Positions 16,972 through 26,181 of a stretch of 64,000 nt of DNA are shown here, one piece after another. The notes beneath the pieces are model-generated. The model saw only the letters and a program-made list of their open reading frames with translations. It was not told where the DNA came from and ran no database searches. Every line of letters begins with the position of its first letter. The stretch's first letter is position 1. The stretch is from Chitinophaga sp. sic0106 (GTDB lineage Bacteria > Bacteroidota > Bacteroidia > Chitinophagales > Chitinophagaceae). The stretch is taken from NCBI RefSeq assembly GCF_019219075.1, contig NZ_JAHUWJ010000017.1, positions 62,001 to 126,000 on the forward strand. Direction: 5' to 3'. Both the position numbers and the translations under genes were made by a program.

Positions 16972-17907
16972 ATGCAGGTTCACAGGGACTTAGAACACTT
17001 ACCGGAATTCAGGAATGCGGTTATTACCATTGGTACTTTTGATGGTGTGCATTCAGGCCACCGTTATATACTACAGCAACTGGAACAGGCTGCTGCCAGC
17101 TGTAATGGGGAAACGGTCATCGTTACCTTCGATCCCCACCCACGGGAGGTTTTAGGGGCCAACCGCGGCGCCGTGAAGCTGCTGACCACCTTACCGGAAA
17201 AAATTGCCTTGCTGGAAAAACAGGGCATTGACCACCTGGTAGTGGTACCATTCACGAAAGAATTTTCCGAACTCTCCGCACAGGCTTACCTGGAAGATTT
17301 TCTGATAGCCAGGTTTCACCCACATACAATAATTATTGGATATGATCACCGTTTCGGGCATAACCGGGAGGGTGGACTGGAATTATTGGAAGAGGAGAAG
17401 AGCAAATACGGTTTTGAGCTCATAGAAATTCCGCAACAGGTGGTACATGACCTGACGGTGAGTTCTACTAAAATCCGTAACAGTCTGCAGGATGGCGATA
17501 TCCGCCTGGCCAACGAGCTCCTGGGCTACCGTTATTTCATGACCGGCACCGTAGTGCATGGGGATAAGATGGGGCGGCAGCTGGGTTTCCCAACTGCTAA
17601 CCTCCAGTTGACCGATGACCGCAAGCTGATTCCATCAGAAGGCATCTATGCGGTGCAGGTAGCGCTCAACAGGCACTGGGTTACCATTCCGGCGGTAATG
17701 AGCATTGGTACCCGCCCCACCTTTAATGGTACGGACCTAAGGCTGGAGGTACATATTTTTGATTTTAACAGAGAAATATATGGTCAGACACTGACTGTTT
17801 ATTTCGAAGAGTATATTCGTCCTAATCTGAAGTTTAATAATTTAGATGATCTGGTGAAACAGATCACGCTGGATGCGGAGAAGGCGAAAGAGATTCTGGC
17901 GAAATAG
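16972..17907 (+). CDS. ribF: Bifunctional riboflavin kinase / FAD synthetase
   Basis: 311 aa. The N-terminal nucleotidyltransferase half has GTFDGVHSGH at 21-30 and GYDHRFG; the C-terminal riboflavin kinase half has GDKMGRQLGFPTANL with the PTAN phosphate-binding motif. It makes FMN and then FAD from riboflavin. Length matches the family. It is a single gene converging on holA, with a strong hairpin between. FAD supply is relevant to the nearby SdhA and Hmp flavoproteins, but no genetic link is visible. Confidence 0.97.
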   Translation: MQVHRDLEHLPEFRNAVITIGTFDGVHSGHRYILQQLEQAAASCNGETVIVTFDPHPREVLGANRGAVKLLTTLPEKIALLEKQGIDHLVVVPFTKEFSELSAQAYLEDFLIARFHPHTIIIGYDHRFGHNREGGLELLEEEKSKYGFELIEIPQQVVHDLTVSSTKIRNSLQDGDIRLANELLGYRYFMTGTVVHGDKMGRQLGFPTANLQLTDDRKLIPSEGIYAVQVALNRHWVTIPAVMSIGTRPTFNGTDLRLEVHIFDFNREIYGQTLTVYFEEYIRPNLKFNNLDDLVKQITLDAEKAKEILAK

Positions 17908-17949
17908 TTCCCGGGAAAGCCTGGGATGTGGGCGGCGCCTACGTCCCAA

Positions 17950-17984
17950 GCAACAAACGAATCGCGAAGCGATTCGTTTGTTGC
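17950..17984. terminator. 16-bp inverted repeat with GAA triloop between ribF and holA
   Basis: 17950-17965 pairs perfectly with 17969-17984 around GAA; the tip contains GCGAAGC. It is the 3' boundary of two convergent genes. There is no U-run, so termination here would depend on the stem or on Rho. Confidence 0.7.
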
Positions 17985-17985
17985 A

Positions 17986-18981
17986 TCAGGCCATAATTTT
18001 ATACATCAATTCCTTCATTAACTCTCCATCTTCTACCCCACTGTCATTGATACCGATACTTCGGAGGTTATACTGCTGCAGGAGCAGGATGGCCCGGTCG
18101 GTGGCTTCAGGGCCGTAGCTGCGGGCTGCTGCGATATAGTCCTTTACAAAAAACGGATGTACACCGAGTGCCGAGGCGATTTCCTTCTCCCCACCCTTGA
18201 TAGTAAACACCAGACTCATTTTAGCGAAGTAATTATATAATGCCGGCAGCATCATGGGCAGTGGTGCAGCCTTAGGGTTAGCTGCGAAATAGCCGATTAT
18301 TTTATAGACCTTGGCTGCATTTTTAGTACCCAGGGCATTTTGCAGTTCAAATACATTGTATTCTTTACTGATGCCGACGTATTTCTCGATATCACCTTCA
18401 TCGATTTTCTTTTTTTCCGGCAGATTGACCAGAAGTTTATCGATTTCGTTGGCGATACGGGAAAGATCGTTGCCGATATGATCTACCAGGAGGATGGCAG
18501 CTTTCTGGCTGATGGCCAGTCCACGGCCGCTCACATAGGCTTCCGCCCAGGCGGGTAATTGGTTATCATATAATTTTTTGGTAGACAGTAAGACCCCTTT
18601 GTCTTTGATCATCTTGGCCAACTTACTGCGACCGTCGAGTTTACCTTGTTTATGAGCCACCACAAAAACGGTGGACACGAGCGGGTTATCAAGATATGCT
18701 TCCAGCTTGAGCAGATCCCGCATGGCCTGTGCTTCTTTCAGCACCACTACCTGTCGTTCCGCAAACATAGGGTAGCGGCGGCAGGCGTTTACAACTGTGC
18801 TCCAGTCGGTGTCTTTTCCATATAATACGGTGAGATTAAAACCTTTGTCTGCTTCGGTGAGCAGGTTATGCTCCGCATAATCGACTACCTGGTCGATAAA
18901 GAAGTCCTCGTCACCTTCCAGCCAGTAGAAGGCTTTGAACTTGTTTTGCTTCCAGTCTTTAATGATATCCTGATATTCCAT
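17986..18981 (-). CDS. holA: DNA polymerase III delta subunit
   Basis: 331 aa. The three-domain delta clamp-loader fold is recognised from its overall pattern: FYWLEGDEDFFID at the N-terminus and YPMFAERQVVVLKEA, followed by the helical collar domain near residues 220-330. By family knowledge delta opens the beta sliding clamp at primed sites. It follows the 3'-5' exonuclease gene by 6 bp on the same strand, so the two form an operon of replication or repair genes. Confidence 0.93.
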   Translation of the reverse strand: MEYQDIIKDWKQNKFKAFYWLEGDEDFFIDQVVDYAEHNLLTEADKGFNLTVLYGKDTDWSTVVNACRRYPMFAERQVVVLKEAQAMRDLLKLEAYLDNPLVSTVFVVAHKQGKLDGRSKLAKMIKDKGVLLSTKKLYDNQLPAWAEAYVSGRGLAISQKAAILLVDHIGNDLSRIANEIDKLLVNLPEKKKIDEGDIEKYVGISKEYNVFELQNALGTKNAAKVYKIIGYFAANPKAAPLPMMLPALYNYFAKMSLVFTIKGGEKEIASALGVHPFFVKDYIAAARSYGPEATDRAILLLQQYNLRSIGINDSGVEDGELMKELMYKIMA

Positions 18982-18987
18982 GATTCG

Positions 18988-19713
18988 TTATTTGATAATG
19001 ACCACATCTTCCGGCGGCAGCAGTGGTAATCGTTTAAAGCGCAGCAGGAGCTGAGCTACGGCCAGCACATCTTTCTGGCAATAGGTGGCGATGCGCTCCA
19101 GATTTTTTGTTTCCCAGAATACTTTGCCGACCATGCTGCCATCGATATCATCTTTAGGCGTGTCGATCCCCATGACGGCGGTGAGTAATTTCAGGGAGGT
19201 ATAATGCTTAAAGTCGCCGAAGCGCCAGAGGTGGAGTGTATCCACAACAGGCACCTCCCAGGGTTTCATGCCGTGCAGTTGCAGCGATTGCGGCAAAGAT
19301 AACTGATGTATCACAGAACGGCGGCAAATAAAAGGGATATCAAATTCCCTGATGTTATGACCTGCAAACTGGAATTTAGGCATCTTTTCCTGGAACTTTA
19401 GCAGGAGGTCAAAGAAGTTATTCAGCAGTACTACTTCGTCTTCACTTGCAAAAGATTTGAGCCGGAGTTGATATCTGTTATTTTCCAGGTGAAAAAAACC
19501 CACTGATATACAAACGATTCTGCCAAATTCGGCGTAGATCCCCGCCCTGTTTGCGTAACCGTCATCTTCACTTTCAGAAACTGGCGCAATTTTTGTATTT
19601 TTCTCCCGCCAGAGCTCCTGCAAGTGTGCGGGCAAATGGTCTAACGCCGCTGTAGCAGGCGTTGTTTCAATATCAAGGAGCAATAACTGATCTAGTCCAA
19701 TGTTAGGTAACAC
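18988..19713 (-). CDS. Predicted 3'-5' exonuclease of the DnaQ-like superfamily
   Basis: 241 aa. DIET at 14-17 is exonuclease motif I and fixes the start close by, the GTG at 19711-19713. GHNIREFDIPF is motif II, and the Y-x-x-x-D segment (YCQKDV) is motif III of the DEDDy class. It resembles the stand-alone exonuclease domain related to family B polymerases (DNA_pol_B_exo2). It probably degrades single-stranded DNA or RNA during replication or repair. It is coupled to holA, 6 bp downstream. Confidence 0.85.
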   Translation of the reverse strand: MLPNIGLDQLLLLDIETTPATAALDHLPAHLQELWREKNTKIAPVSESEDDGYANRAGIYAEFGRIVCISVGFFHLENNRYQLRLKSFASEDEVVLLNNFFDLLLKFQEKMPKFQFAGHNIREFDIPFICRRSVIHQLSLPQSLQLHGMKPWEVPVVDTLHLWRFGDFKHYTSLKLLTAVMGIDTPKDDIDGSMVGKVFWETKNLERIATYCQKDVLAVAQLLLRFKRLPLLPPEDVVIIK

Positions 19714-19815
19714 GTGCCGAAAACTGTTTTTAAAAGGAAAAGAAATTAGAATTTAATGCCTACTTTTGAATAACGATTTTTAACCATATAACACATAAAC
19801 ATAAAACAAACAACT

Positions 19816-20778
19816 ATGACGGAGAACACTTTTAACACGCCTGCTCCGGGATCTCCCGGGCCAGAAAAACCCCGCAGTCGCAATTTATTGATTTATGGTA
19901 TACTGATTGCGGCCCTCGCAGGCACCTGGATATATATGTTTTACGATAAAAGCAAATCTAGTGAAATCGTAACATCGCAGAAAATCCAGATTGATTCCAT
20001 CTCTTCATCCCGTGATGCCTTAGAGCAAGATTTCAACGCTGCCAACGCGCGTCTGGATGATCTGATCAGCCAGAATACCCGTATGGACAGTCTGGTTAAA
20101 ACCAAAGACAAGGAAATTCAGGATATGAAAGCCCGTATTTCCAGCATCCTTACCAAGAAAAATGCAAGTGCAGCTGAACTGGCAGAGGCCCGTCGACTGA
20201 TTGAACAACTGAAGTCTAACATCGAAGGTTATCAGCAAACCATTGAGCGCCTGGAGGGTGAAAAAATTGTACTGGCTGGCGAAAGAGATTATGCCCGTAA
20301 AGAGAGAGACTCTGTTAGCACGGTAAAAGATAGTCTGGGTAAACAGGTTGAACTGGGTTCTGTACTGCATGCTTCCAACATCAAGCTGGAGCCTATCCGC
20401 GTAAAAGGTAATGGTAAAGAGATTGCTACTACCAAAGCTAAGAAAGCGGATATGATGCGTGTAGAATTTGACCTGGATGACAACAGAATTGCACCAACCG
20501 GCGACAAAGAGATTTTTGTATCCATTTCTGCTCCTGATGGGTCACCACTTGCAGTTGAAGCGCTGGGTTCCGGCAGATTCACCCTGGAAGATGGTACTGA
20601 GAAATTATATACTGCCAAGAAAACGATCGCGTATGTACAGGGTCAGCGCCAGGCAGTAAGTATGGATTGGAAACAGAATTCTGATTTCAAACCGGGCGAC
20701 TATGGTGTAGAAATTTATCATAACGGTTTTAAAATCGGACAGGGTAAAGTAACACTGAAGAAAGGCGGATTATTTTAA
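19816..20778 (+). CDS. Membrane-anchored coiled-coil protein, unknown function
   Basis: 320 aa. A Pro-rich cytoplasmic N-terminus (1-22) precedes one membrane helix (about 24-42). A long coiled coil follows to about 180, with heptads such as IQDMKARISSILTKK and ARRLIEQLKSNI. A beta-rich C-terminal domain (about 190-320) ends in repeated charged strands. Similar proteins are conserved in Chitinophagaceae and often mis-named SMC-like because of the coil. A TACTTTTG box at 19761-19768 may be the promoter. A clear terminator follows. The topology suggests an envelope-spanning structural or scaffolding role, which is inference only. Confidence 0.85.
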   Translation: MTENTFNTPAPGSPGPEKPRSRNLLIYGILIAALAGTWIYMFYDKSKSSEIVTSQKIQIDSISSSRDALEQDFNAANARLDDLISQNTRMDSLVKTKDKEIQDMKARISSILTKKNASAAELAEARRLIEQLKSNIEGYQQTIERLEGEKIVLAGERDYARKERDSVSTVKDSLGKQVELGSVLHASNIKLEPIRVKGNGKEIATTKAKKADMMRVEFDLDDNRIAPTGDKEIFVSISAPDGSPLAVEALGSGRFTLEDGTEKLYTAKKTIAYVQGQRQAVSMDWKQNSDFKPGDYGVEIYHNGFKIGQGKVTLKKGGLF

Positions 20779-20808
20779 CGGCTTGTTAATTAATATATGT
20801 TTTTTGTT

Positions 20809-20836
20809 AAAGGCGGAACACTTGTTCCGCCTTTTT
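20809..20836 (+). terminator. Terminator of the coiled-coil protein gene
   Basis: An 11-bp stem (20809-20819 with 20824-20834) and a U-run (CTTTTTC). Confidence 0.85.
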
Positions 20837-21229
20837 CGTTTATCTATGCAATGAGGAGTGCAACTTTTCCGGTTGAATTGTTTGTTAATGATTAGTTATT
20901 GGAGAAAAGTTATATATAAAAATAAAATTAAATTAACGTTCTTTGTGGCATAATCAGAAAGACATAACCGGAGGCCAGTAAAGCACTGGAACAAAGAAAC
21001 CAATGCATTAAAGCAGCAAGTGACCAGGACGTTTTCGTGTCAGGATAACCCATATTAATAGTATAACCGATTGCCCGATTTCAAAGGTAGATGTTAGACC
21101 CTGGAGTCGTGAAATCTATTGTTGTTGTTAGTATCATTCATCCTGTGAGTTATGATAAAGATTGCAGCTTTTGCCAGCCATTACGTGTTATTAAACGGAA
21201 AAGTTCAGACGCCCGATCAATACATAAGC
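20837..21229. other. Gene-free stretch before the response regulator
   Basis: About 390 bases with no credible gene. It is AT-rich at 20880-20940. I see no riboswitch or strong hairpin, and no good promoter match. It presumably holds the promoter of the response regulator. Confidence 0.5.
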
Positions 21230-21625
21230 ATGGAAGACATCAATAAAATAGTGTACGTTGTAGATGATGATGAGATATTCCATTTCATTATCAAAAAAAT
21301 GTTGGGACAGCAGGATGATAATCTGATTGTAACATCATTTCTATGTGCGGAAGAAGCATTGGAGCAGTTGTCAGCAGTTCCTCAGCCATCCTTACCTTCT
21401 TTGATTATACTCGACATGAATATGGACCGCATGAATGGCTGGGATTTTATCGAGGCGTATCGGAGCATACAGCCTTCCCTTCACAATAATATTCCGATCA
21501 TCATGTGTTCTTCTTCGGTGGATATGCGTGATTTGCAGAAAGTGGAGAAGACGCCGGAGCTGATGGCTTACATCACCAAGCCGCTGGATAAGAATAAGAT
21601 GAAAGTGATAGAAGAGTATTTGTAA
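21230..21625 (+). CDS. Stand-alone response regulator receiver domain
   Basis: 131 aa from the ATG at 21230. A longer frame starts at 21152, but the receiver fold begins right after residue 5 of the shorter form. The acidic pocket DDD is at 12-14, the phosphoacceptor Asp62 in LDMNMDRMNGWD, the Ser cluster near 94-96 and the conserved Lys117 in TKPLD. There is no output domain, so it probably works CheY-like, by binding a partner or relaying phosphate. No histidine kinase adjoins it. Confidence 0.9.
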   Translation: MEDINKIVYVVDDDEIFHFIIKKMLGQQDDNLIVTSFLCAEEALEQLSAVPQPSLPSLIILDMNMDRMNGWDFIEAYRSIQPSLHNNIPIIMCSSSVDMRDLQKVEKTPELMAYITKPLDKNKMKVIEEYL

Positions 21626-21649
21626 TCTCTTAATAGTTACCAACTAAAA

Positions 21650-21688
21650 AACGCCCTCTTCGGTATACGAAGAGGGCGTTCCTTTTTT
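21650..21688. terminator. Bidirectional terminator between the response regulator and ABC-F gene
   Basis: A 13-bp stem (21650-21662 with 21668-21680) followed by CCTTTTTT on the plus strand and by an A-run upstream that serves the minus strand. Confidence 0.9.
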
Positions 21689-21728
21689 AGCTTATGTTGA
21701 CAACCCATGGGGCTGTATACAATTTGAA

Positions 21729-23372
21729 TTAGGCTAATACCGGTGTACCGTACATTTCGGCGCGGAGCGCTTTCACGCGTTCGTCTGACAGGTACTCGTC
21801 GAATGACATCATTCTGTCGATGATACCTTTAGGTGTCAGCTCGATGATACGGGTAGCAACGGATTGCATGAAGGCGTGGTCATGTGTGGTAAACAGCACA
21901 ATACCTTTGTAGTTCATCATGCTTTCGTTGAATGACTGGATAGATTCCAGGTCAAGGTGGTTGGTAGGTTCATCGAGGATGATTACGTTAGGGTCCTGGA
22001 GCATCATACGACTCACCATGCAACGTACTTTTTCACCACCGCTGAGCACGGAGGTTTTCTTCATGATCTCATCTCCGCCGAACAGCATTTTACCGAGGAA
22101 GCCACGCAGGAAAGGCTCATCAACATCGGTTACATGCGCAGGCACGTACTGACGTAACCAGTCCATCAGGTTTACATCTTTATTGGTAAAAAATTCTGCG
22201 TTATCATTTGGCAGGTAGGCGGTAGTAACGGTAGTACCCCATTCAAACTTACCACCATCGGCAGGCAGTTCATTGTTAATAACCTGGAAGAAGGTAGTCA
22301 GCGCCAGGTGGTCCTTAGACATGAAGGCGATTTTATCTCCCTTATTAACAGAGAAGGAAACATCGGTAAACAGTTTGCGACCGTCTACTGATTTATCCAG
22401 TTTCTCAACATTGAGGATCTGGTTACCAACTTCGCGCTGTTGTTTGAAGATGATACCAGGGTATTTGCGGTTTGAAGGCTGGATATCTTCGATAACCAGT
22501 TTCTCGAGTGCTTTCTTACGGGAGGTAGCCTGTTTGGATTTGGAAGCGTTCGCAGAGAAGCGGGCGATAAAGTCCATGAGGTCTTTACGCTTGTCTTCCA
22601 TTTTCTTGTTCTTATCTGCGATCTGGCGGGCCATCAGTTGGGATGATTCGTACCAGAAGGAATAGTTACCGCTGAAGATCTGGATTTTGGCGCGATCTAC
22701 GTCGGCTACATGCGTACAAACGGCATCGAGGAAGTGACGGTCGTGGGATACTACGATCACGATGTTTTCGTAGTCGGCCAGGAAGTTTTCCAGCCATCCG
22801 ATCGTTTCCACGTCGAGGTCATTCGTAGGCTCATCGAGCAGGAGTATGTCCGGGTTACCGAACAGTGCCTGAGCGATGAGGACACGTACTTTGATGTTAC
22901 CTGCCACGTCTTTCATGAGGATGTTGTGGAGGTCTTCTTTTACGCCGAGGTCGCCCAGAAGTACACCTGCATCGCTTTCCGCGGTATAGCCGCCCATTTC
23001 ACCATATTCGCCTTCGAGTTCACCTGCGCGGATACCATCCTCTTCGGTGAAATCTTCTTTGGCATATATTTCGTCGCGCTCTTTGGCAATTTCCCAGAGC
23101 TTTTTGTTGCCCATTAATACTGCATTCAGCACCGTAACTTCATCAAATTCAAAGTGGTTCTGCTTCAGTACGCTCATGCGCTCGCCGGGAGTAATCTCCA
23201 CGGTGCCTTTGTTCGGCTCGATCTCTCCGGACAGGATTTTCAGGAAAGTGGACTTTCCTGCTCCATTAGCCCCAATAACACCATAGCAGTTCCCTTTTGT
23301 GAAATTGAGGTTAACTTCGTCAAACAGTACTCTCTTACCGAAAGAGAGCGTTACGTTTTTAACACTGATCAT
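21729..23372 (-). CDS. ABC-F family ATPase (ribosome-associated)
   Basis: 547 aa with two nucleotide-binding domains in one chain and no membrane segment. The first Walker A is GANGAGKST (about 34-42) and the first Walker B LLLDEPTNDLD. The second signature is LSGGEKVRCMVSRM, followed by ILDEPTNHLD. The interdomain linker is rich in charged residues (KNKKMEDKRKDL and following), as in the family's P-site tRNA interaction motif. ABC-F proteins act in translation, resolving stalled ribosomes or protecting them from antibiotics. Its overall shape is nearest the YbiT group of ABC-F proteins. It is monocistronic. Confidence 0.93.
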   Translation of the reverse strand: MISVKNVTLSFGKRVLFDEVNLNFTKGNCYGVIGANGAGKSTFLKILSGEIEPNKGTVEITPGERMSVLKQNHFEFDEVTVLNAVLMGNKKLWEIAKERDEIYAKEDFTEEDGIRAGELEGEYGEMGGYTAESDAGVLLGDLGVKEDLHNILMKDVAGNIKVRVLIAQALFGNPDILLLDEPTNDLDVETIGWLENFLADYENIVIVVSHDRHFLDAVCTHVADVDRAKIQIFSGNYSFWYESSQLMARQIADKNKKMEDKRKDLMDFIARFSANASKSKQATSRKKALEKLVIEDIQPSNRKYPGIIFKQQREVGNQILNVEKLDKSVDGRKLFTDVSFSVNKGDKIAFMSKDHLALTTFFQVINNELPADGGKFEWGTTVTTAYLPNDNAEFFTNKDVNLMDWLRQYVPAHVTDVDEPFLRGFLGKMLFGGDEIMKKTSVLSGGEKVRCMVSRMMLQDPNVIILDEPTNHLDLESIQSFNESMMNYKGIVLFTTHDHAFMQSVATRIIELTPKGIIDRMMSFDEYLSDERVKALRAEMYGTPVLA

Positions 23373-23573
23373 GCTTGCTAAGTAAATTTTGAAGCGGCAA
23401 AGTTACGAATATATACCGGGGATTCCAAGTGAATGGAGCAATAGTAAGAGAAGTATAACTTTTGCATCAAATCATTTTAGAATTAATTTTTTATATATTA
23501 GAGAGATTATTATATTAATTCTTCTATGATCCCACTTACCCTTTAGGTTCAGGAGATAAAACAGCCCTTACTA

Positions 23574-24008
23574 ATGATAGAGACAAAGCCACCCACCAAT
23601 TATTACACGGAGGTTCATAAAATCAGCAAGCTACTGGCGTCACAAATCTCCCTCGATATCATCATTGAGCAATCCCTGCTTGTGCCTGATGATACCAGGC
23701 TGGTCATTCAACGGATAAATGTCAATTGCCCGTCCGATCAAATGATTAAGGCAGAGCTGCCTGTCTCAACATCTTCCAGGGGATTCAGGCGTACAAGAAT
23801 ACTAGTCAGGATATTCCTGGCATTTCTGTTGACGATGGTTATAGCCCTGGAACTATTCAAAAATTCTGGCATGACGCTTTTCTATCTGAGCTTAATAGGA
23901 ATAATGGAGGTTGCTATAAGGATCTTTTGCAGAGATGAAATCCCACCTACGCCCAAAAGTCTGTTCCTGGATCGGTTAGCCGAGGAAATTGAGTTAAAGA
24001 ACAATTAG
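23574..24008 (+). CDS. Small membrane protein of unknown function
   Basis: 144 aa. The soluble N-terminal half (about 1-75) has no known motif. Two hydrophobic spans at about 79-94 and 98-118 follow, then a charged C-terminal tail. AGGAG lies about 24 bases before the ATG, too far for a standard ribosome binding site. Codon use resembles neighbours. It lies 66 bp upstream of the carbonic anhydrase on the same strand but separated by a possible promoter. I do not recognise it. Confidence 0.6.
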   Translation: MIETKPPTNYYTEVHKISKLLASQISLDIIIEQSLLVPDDTRLVIQRINVNCPSDQMIKAELPVSTSSRGFRRTRILVRIFLAFLLTMVIALELFKNSGMTLFYLSLIGIMEVAIRIFCRDEIPPTPKSLFLDRLAEEIELKNN

Positions 24009-24074
24009 TTATCACCTTTTGTGTACGCCGAAAGCCATTCCTGCCGTATCTTTAGCGCATAAAATACTAGCGCT

Positions 24075-24731
24075 ATGACTGATTACAATCAGGTTTTTGA
24101 GAACAACAGAAAATGGGTAGCTTCCAAAACCGCTACTGAAACTGATTTTTTTGAGAAAATGGCTGACTCCCAATCTCCGAAGTACCTCTATATCGGTTGC
24201 AGCGACAGCCGGGTACCCACCAATGAGATTATGGGCCTGGAAGCGGGTGAAGTATTTGTACACCGTAACATTGCTAACCTGGTACCCAATACCGACCTCA
24301 ACGTTATGGCAGTGATCAACTATGCCGTGGTACACCTGGAAGTGAAGCATATAGTCGTTTGTGGCCACTACAACTGTGGTGGTGTAAAAGCCGCTATGCA
24401 ACCAAAGGACCTCGGTATCCTGAACCCATGGCTACGCAATATCCGTGACGTTTACCGCCTGCACATGGATGAACTCAACGCCATCCCTGATGAGCATGAT
24501 CGCTATAACCGCCTCGTAGAGCTCAATGTACAGGAACAATGCATCAACATCATCAAGACAGCAGCGGTACAGAAAATGTATACAGCTAAAGGATTTCCTA
24601 CCGTACACGGTTGGGTATATGACCTGAAAAATGGTATGCTGAAAGATTTGCAGATCGACTTTGAAGGCGTACTGCACGAAATTCAGAAGATCTATGATCT
24701 GACCGGATCAGGCCTGATGCAAAAAGATTAA
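24075..24731 (+). CDS. can: Beta-class carbonic anhydrase
   Basis: 218 aa. Zinc ligands are Cys42, His98 and Cys101, with the Asp44-Arg46 dyad in CSDSRVP, the standard beta-type active site. It interconverts CO2 and bicarbonate for carboxylation reactions in the cytoplasm. TATCTTTA at 24047-24054 is a possible -7 box, although the upstream TTG lies 25 bases away. murI follows after 18 bp and is probably co-transcribed. Confidence 0.96.
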   Translation: MTDYNQVFENNRKWVASKTATETDFFEKMADSQSPKYLYIGCSDSRVPTNEIMGLEAGEVFVHRNIANLVPNTDLNVMAVINYAVVHLEVKHIVVCGHYNCGGVKAAMQPKDLGILNPWLRNIRDVYRLHMDELNAIPDEHDRYNRLVELNVQEQCINIIKTAAVQKMYTAKGFPTVHGWVYDLKNGMLKDLQIDFEGVLHEIQKIYDLTGSGLMQKD

Positions 24732-24749
24732 TACCAAAAACAACTGACC

Positions 24750-25577
24750 ATGGGGCCAATCGGGGTTTTCGATTCCGGCTATGGCGGACTTACCGTTCTC
24801 AAAGAAATTGTAACGGAGCTGCCGCAGTACGACTATATCTATCTGGGAGATAATGCACGCGCACCGTATGGTAACCGCGGTTTTGATACTATTCACACTT
24901 ACACGCTGCAGTGTGTACAGCGACTATTCGACATGGGTTGTCCGCTCGTGGTGCTGGCATGCAATACCGCTTCGGCAAAGGCGCTACGCACTATTCAGCA
25001 AAAGGACCTGCCTCGCATTGCGCCTGACAACAGAGTATTGGGGGTAATACGACCCACAACTGAAATGGTTGGCTCTATTACACAATCAGGTGAAGTTGGC
25101 ATATTAGCTACTAACGGTACCGTATCATCGCAGTCATACCCGATAGAGATTGCTAAATTTTTCCCGAATGTAAAAGTATTTCAGCAGGCTTGCCCGATGT
25201 GGGTGCCGTTGATAGAAAATAATGAGCATGAAGCTGACGGGGCTGACTACTTCGTAAAGGAATATTTAGATAAAATCCTGTCTCAATCCACCAATATCGA
25301 CACCCTGGTATTGGCCTGCACGCACTACCCATTATTGCTGCGTAAGATCCGTCAACATGTGCCTGGCGGTGTTACCGTGTTAGGACAAGGCAAGCTGGTG
25401 GCGAGGAGCCTGAAAGATTACCTGCATCGACATCCGGAAATGGAACAGCGACTGAGTAAAAGCGGTAAGCAATCATTTTACACTACAGATGATCCGGGAA
25501 TTTTTGACCAGATGGCAGAGATATTTTTTGGGAAGACAGTAACGTCAGCAAAGATTGAGGCAGAAAAATTGAAATAG
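24750..25577 (+). CDS. murI: Glutamate racemase
   Basis: 275 aa. It makes D-glutamate for peptidoglycan. Both catalytic cysteines are present, in ACNTASA and in ACTHYPLL, and GVFDSGYGGLTVLKEI marks the N-terminus. Length is normal. Its likely operon partner is carbonic anhydrase, 18 bp upstream, and a strong terminator follows. Confidence 0.96.
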   Translation: MGPIGVFDSGYGGLTVLKEIVTELPQYDYIYLGDNARAPYGNRGFDTIHTYTLQCVQRLFDMGCPLVVLACNTASAKALRTIQQKDLPRIAPDNRVLGVIRPTTEMVGSITQSGEVGILATNGTVSSQSYPIEIAKFFPNVKVFQQACPMWVPLIENNEHEADGADYFVKEYLDKILSQSTNIDTLVLACTHYPLLLRKIRQHVPGGVTVLGQGKLVARSLKDYLHRHPEMEQRLSKSGKQSFYTTDDPGIFDQMAEIFFGKTVTSAKIEAEKLK

Positions 25578-25610
25578 TCGAAAGAAATTCTGTTGAAACA
25601 AATTCTCTAT

Positions 25611-25645
25611 AACGGTTGCATCATGAAGATGCAGCCGTTTTTTTT
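25611..25645 (+). terminator. Terminator of murI
   Basis: A 12-bp stem (25611-25622 with 25628-25639, one mismatch) with a 5-nt loop and a long T-run. Confidence 0.9.
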
Positions 25646-26117
25646 ATCGTACATTCTCCTCCCACCCTATACGCGGTTGCCCCCGCGAAGAGAACTCCCG
25701 GAGCAACAACCGCACAAACATTGTACGGCTTAATGTACAATATCTGCCGTCGAACCATCAATTCTACAACGACATGGGAATCTATAGACTCCACCACGTG
25801 GATGCCATACTCTTACACCGCGGATCTTTCGATAGGGCGTAAATACCCAGCCATTGATACAATTGAATTTGCAGACTTTCATATTAAAATTTTGAAACGC
25901 TACCAATCAATCACCCTGGTAGCTGTGGGTGATTTTACCTGATGGTAAAATGAAGTCTTAGAGTGGAGAGAAAAATAACCTGGATGTTAAGCCGCATCCA
26001 GGTTGGAATTTTAGCACTTAGAAAAGTGTGTTTCAAATATTTTAATATGATACTACTAAGGTAGTATACCTAATTATATTTACCAAAAAAATTAGCATAT
26101 TTATTTCAAAACAAAAC
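25646..26117. other. Gene-free stretch with two hairpins
   Basis: About 470 bases. An open frame across 25616-25942 begins in the murI terminator and has no recognisable content, so it is not called. Two hairpins stand out: TTTTACC/GGTAAAA at 25933-25950 and a 10-bp stem at 25977-26004 followed by T residues on the minus strand. The final part is strongly AT-rich. It may hold remains of a lost gene. Confidence 0.5.
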
Positions 26118-26152
26118 CCTTACCAATACTACATTACACAGTATTGATAAGG
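26118..26152 (-). terminator. Terminator of the oligopeptidase gene
   Basis: A 13-bp stem with one mismatch (26118-26130 with 26140-26152), followed on the minus strand by GTTTTGTTTTG. It lies 30 bases beyond the stop codon. Confidence 0.75.
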
Positions 26153-26181
26153 ATTTTATCAAAATGAAAAAACTAATAAAG

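Noticed and set aside
25616..25942. 108-codon open frame
   Set aside because: It begins with a TTG inside the murI terminator stem and shows no motif or promoter; too weak to call a gene.
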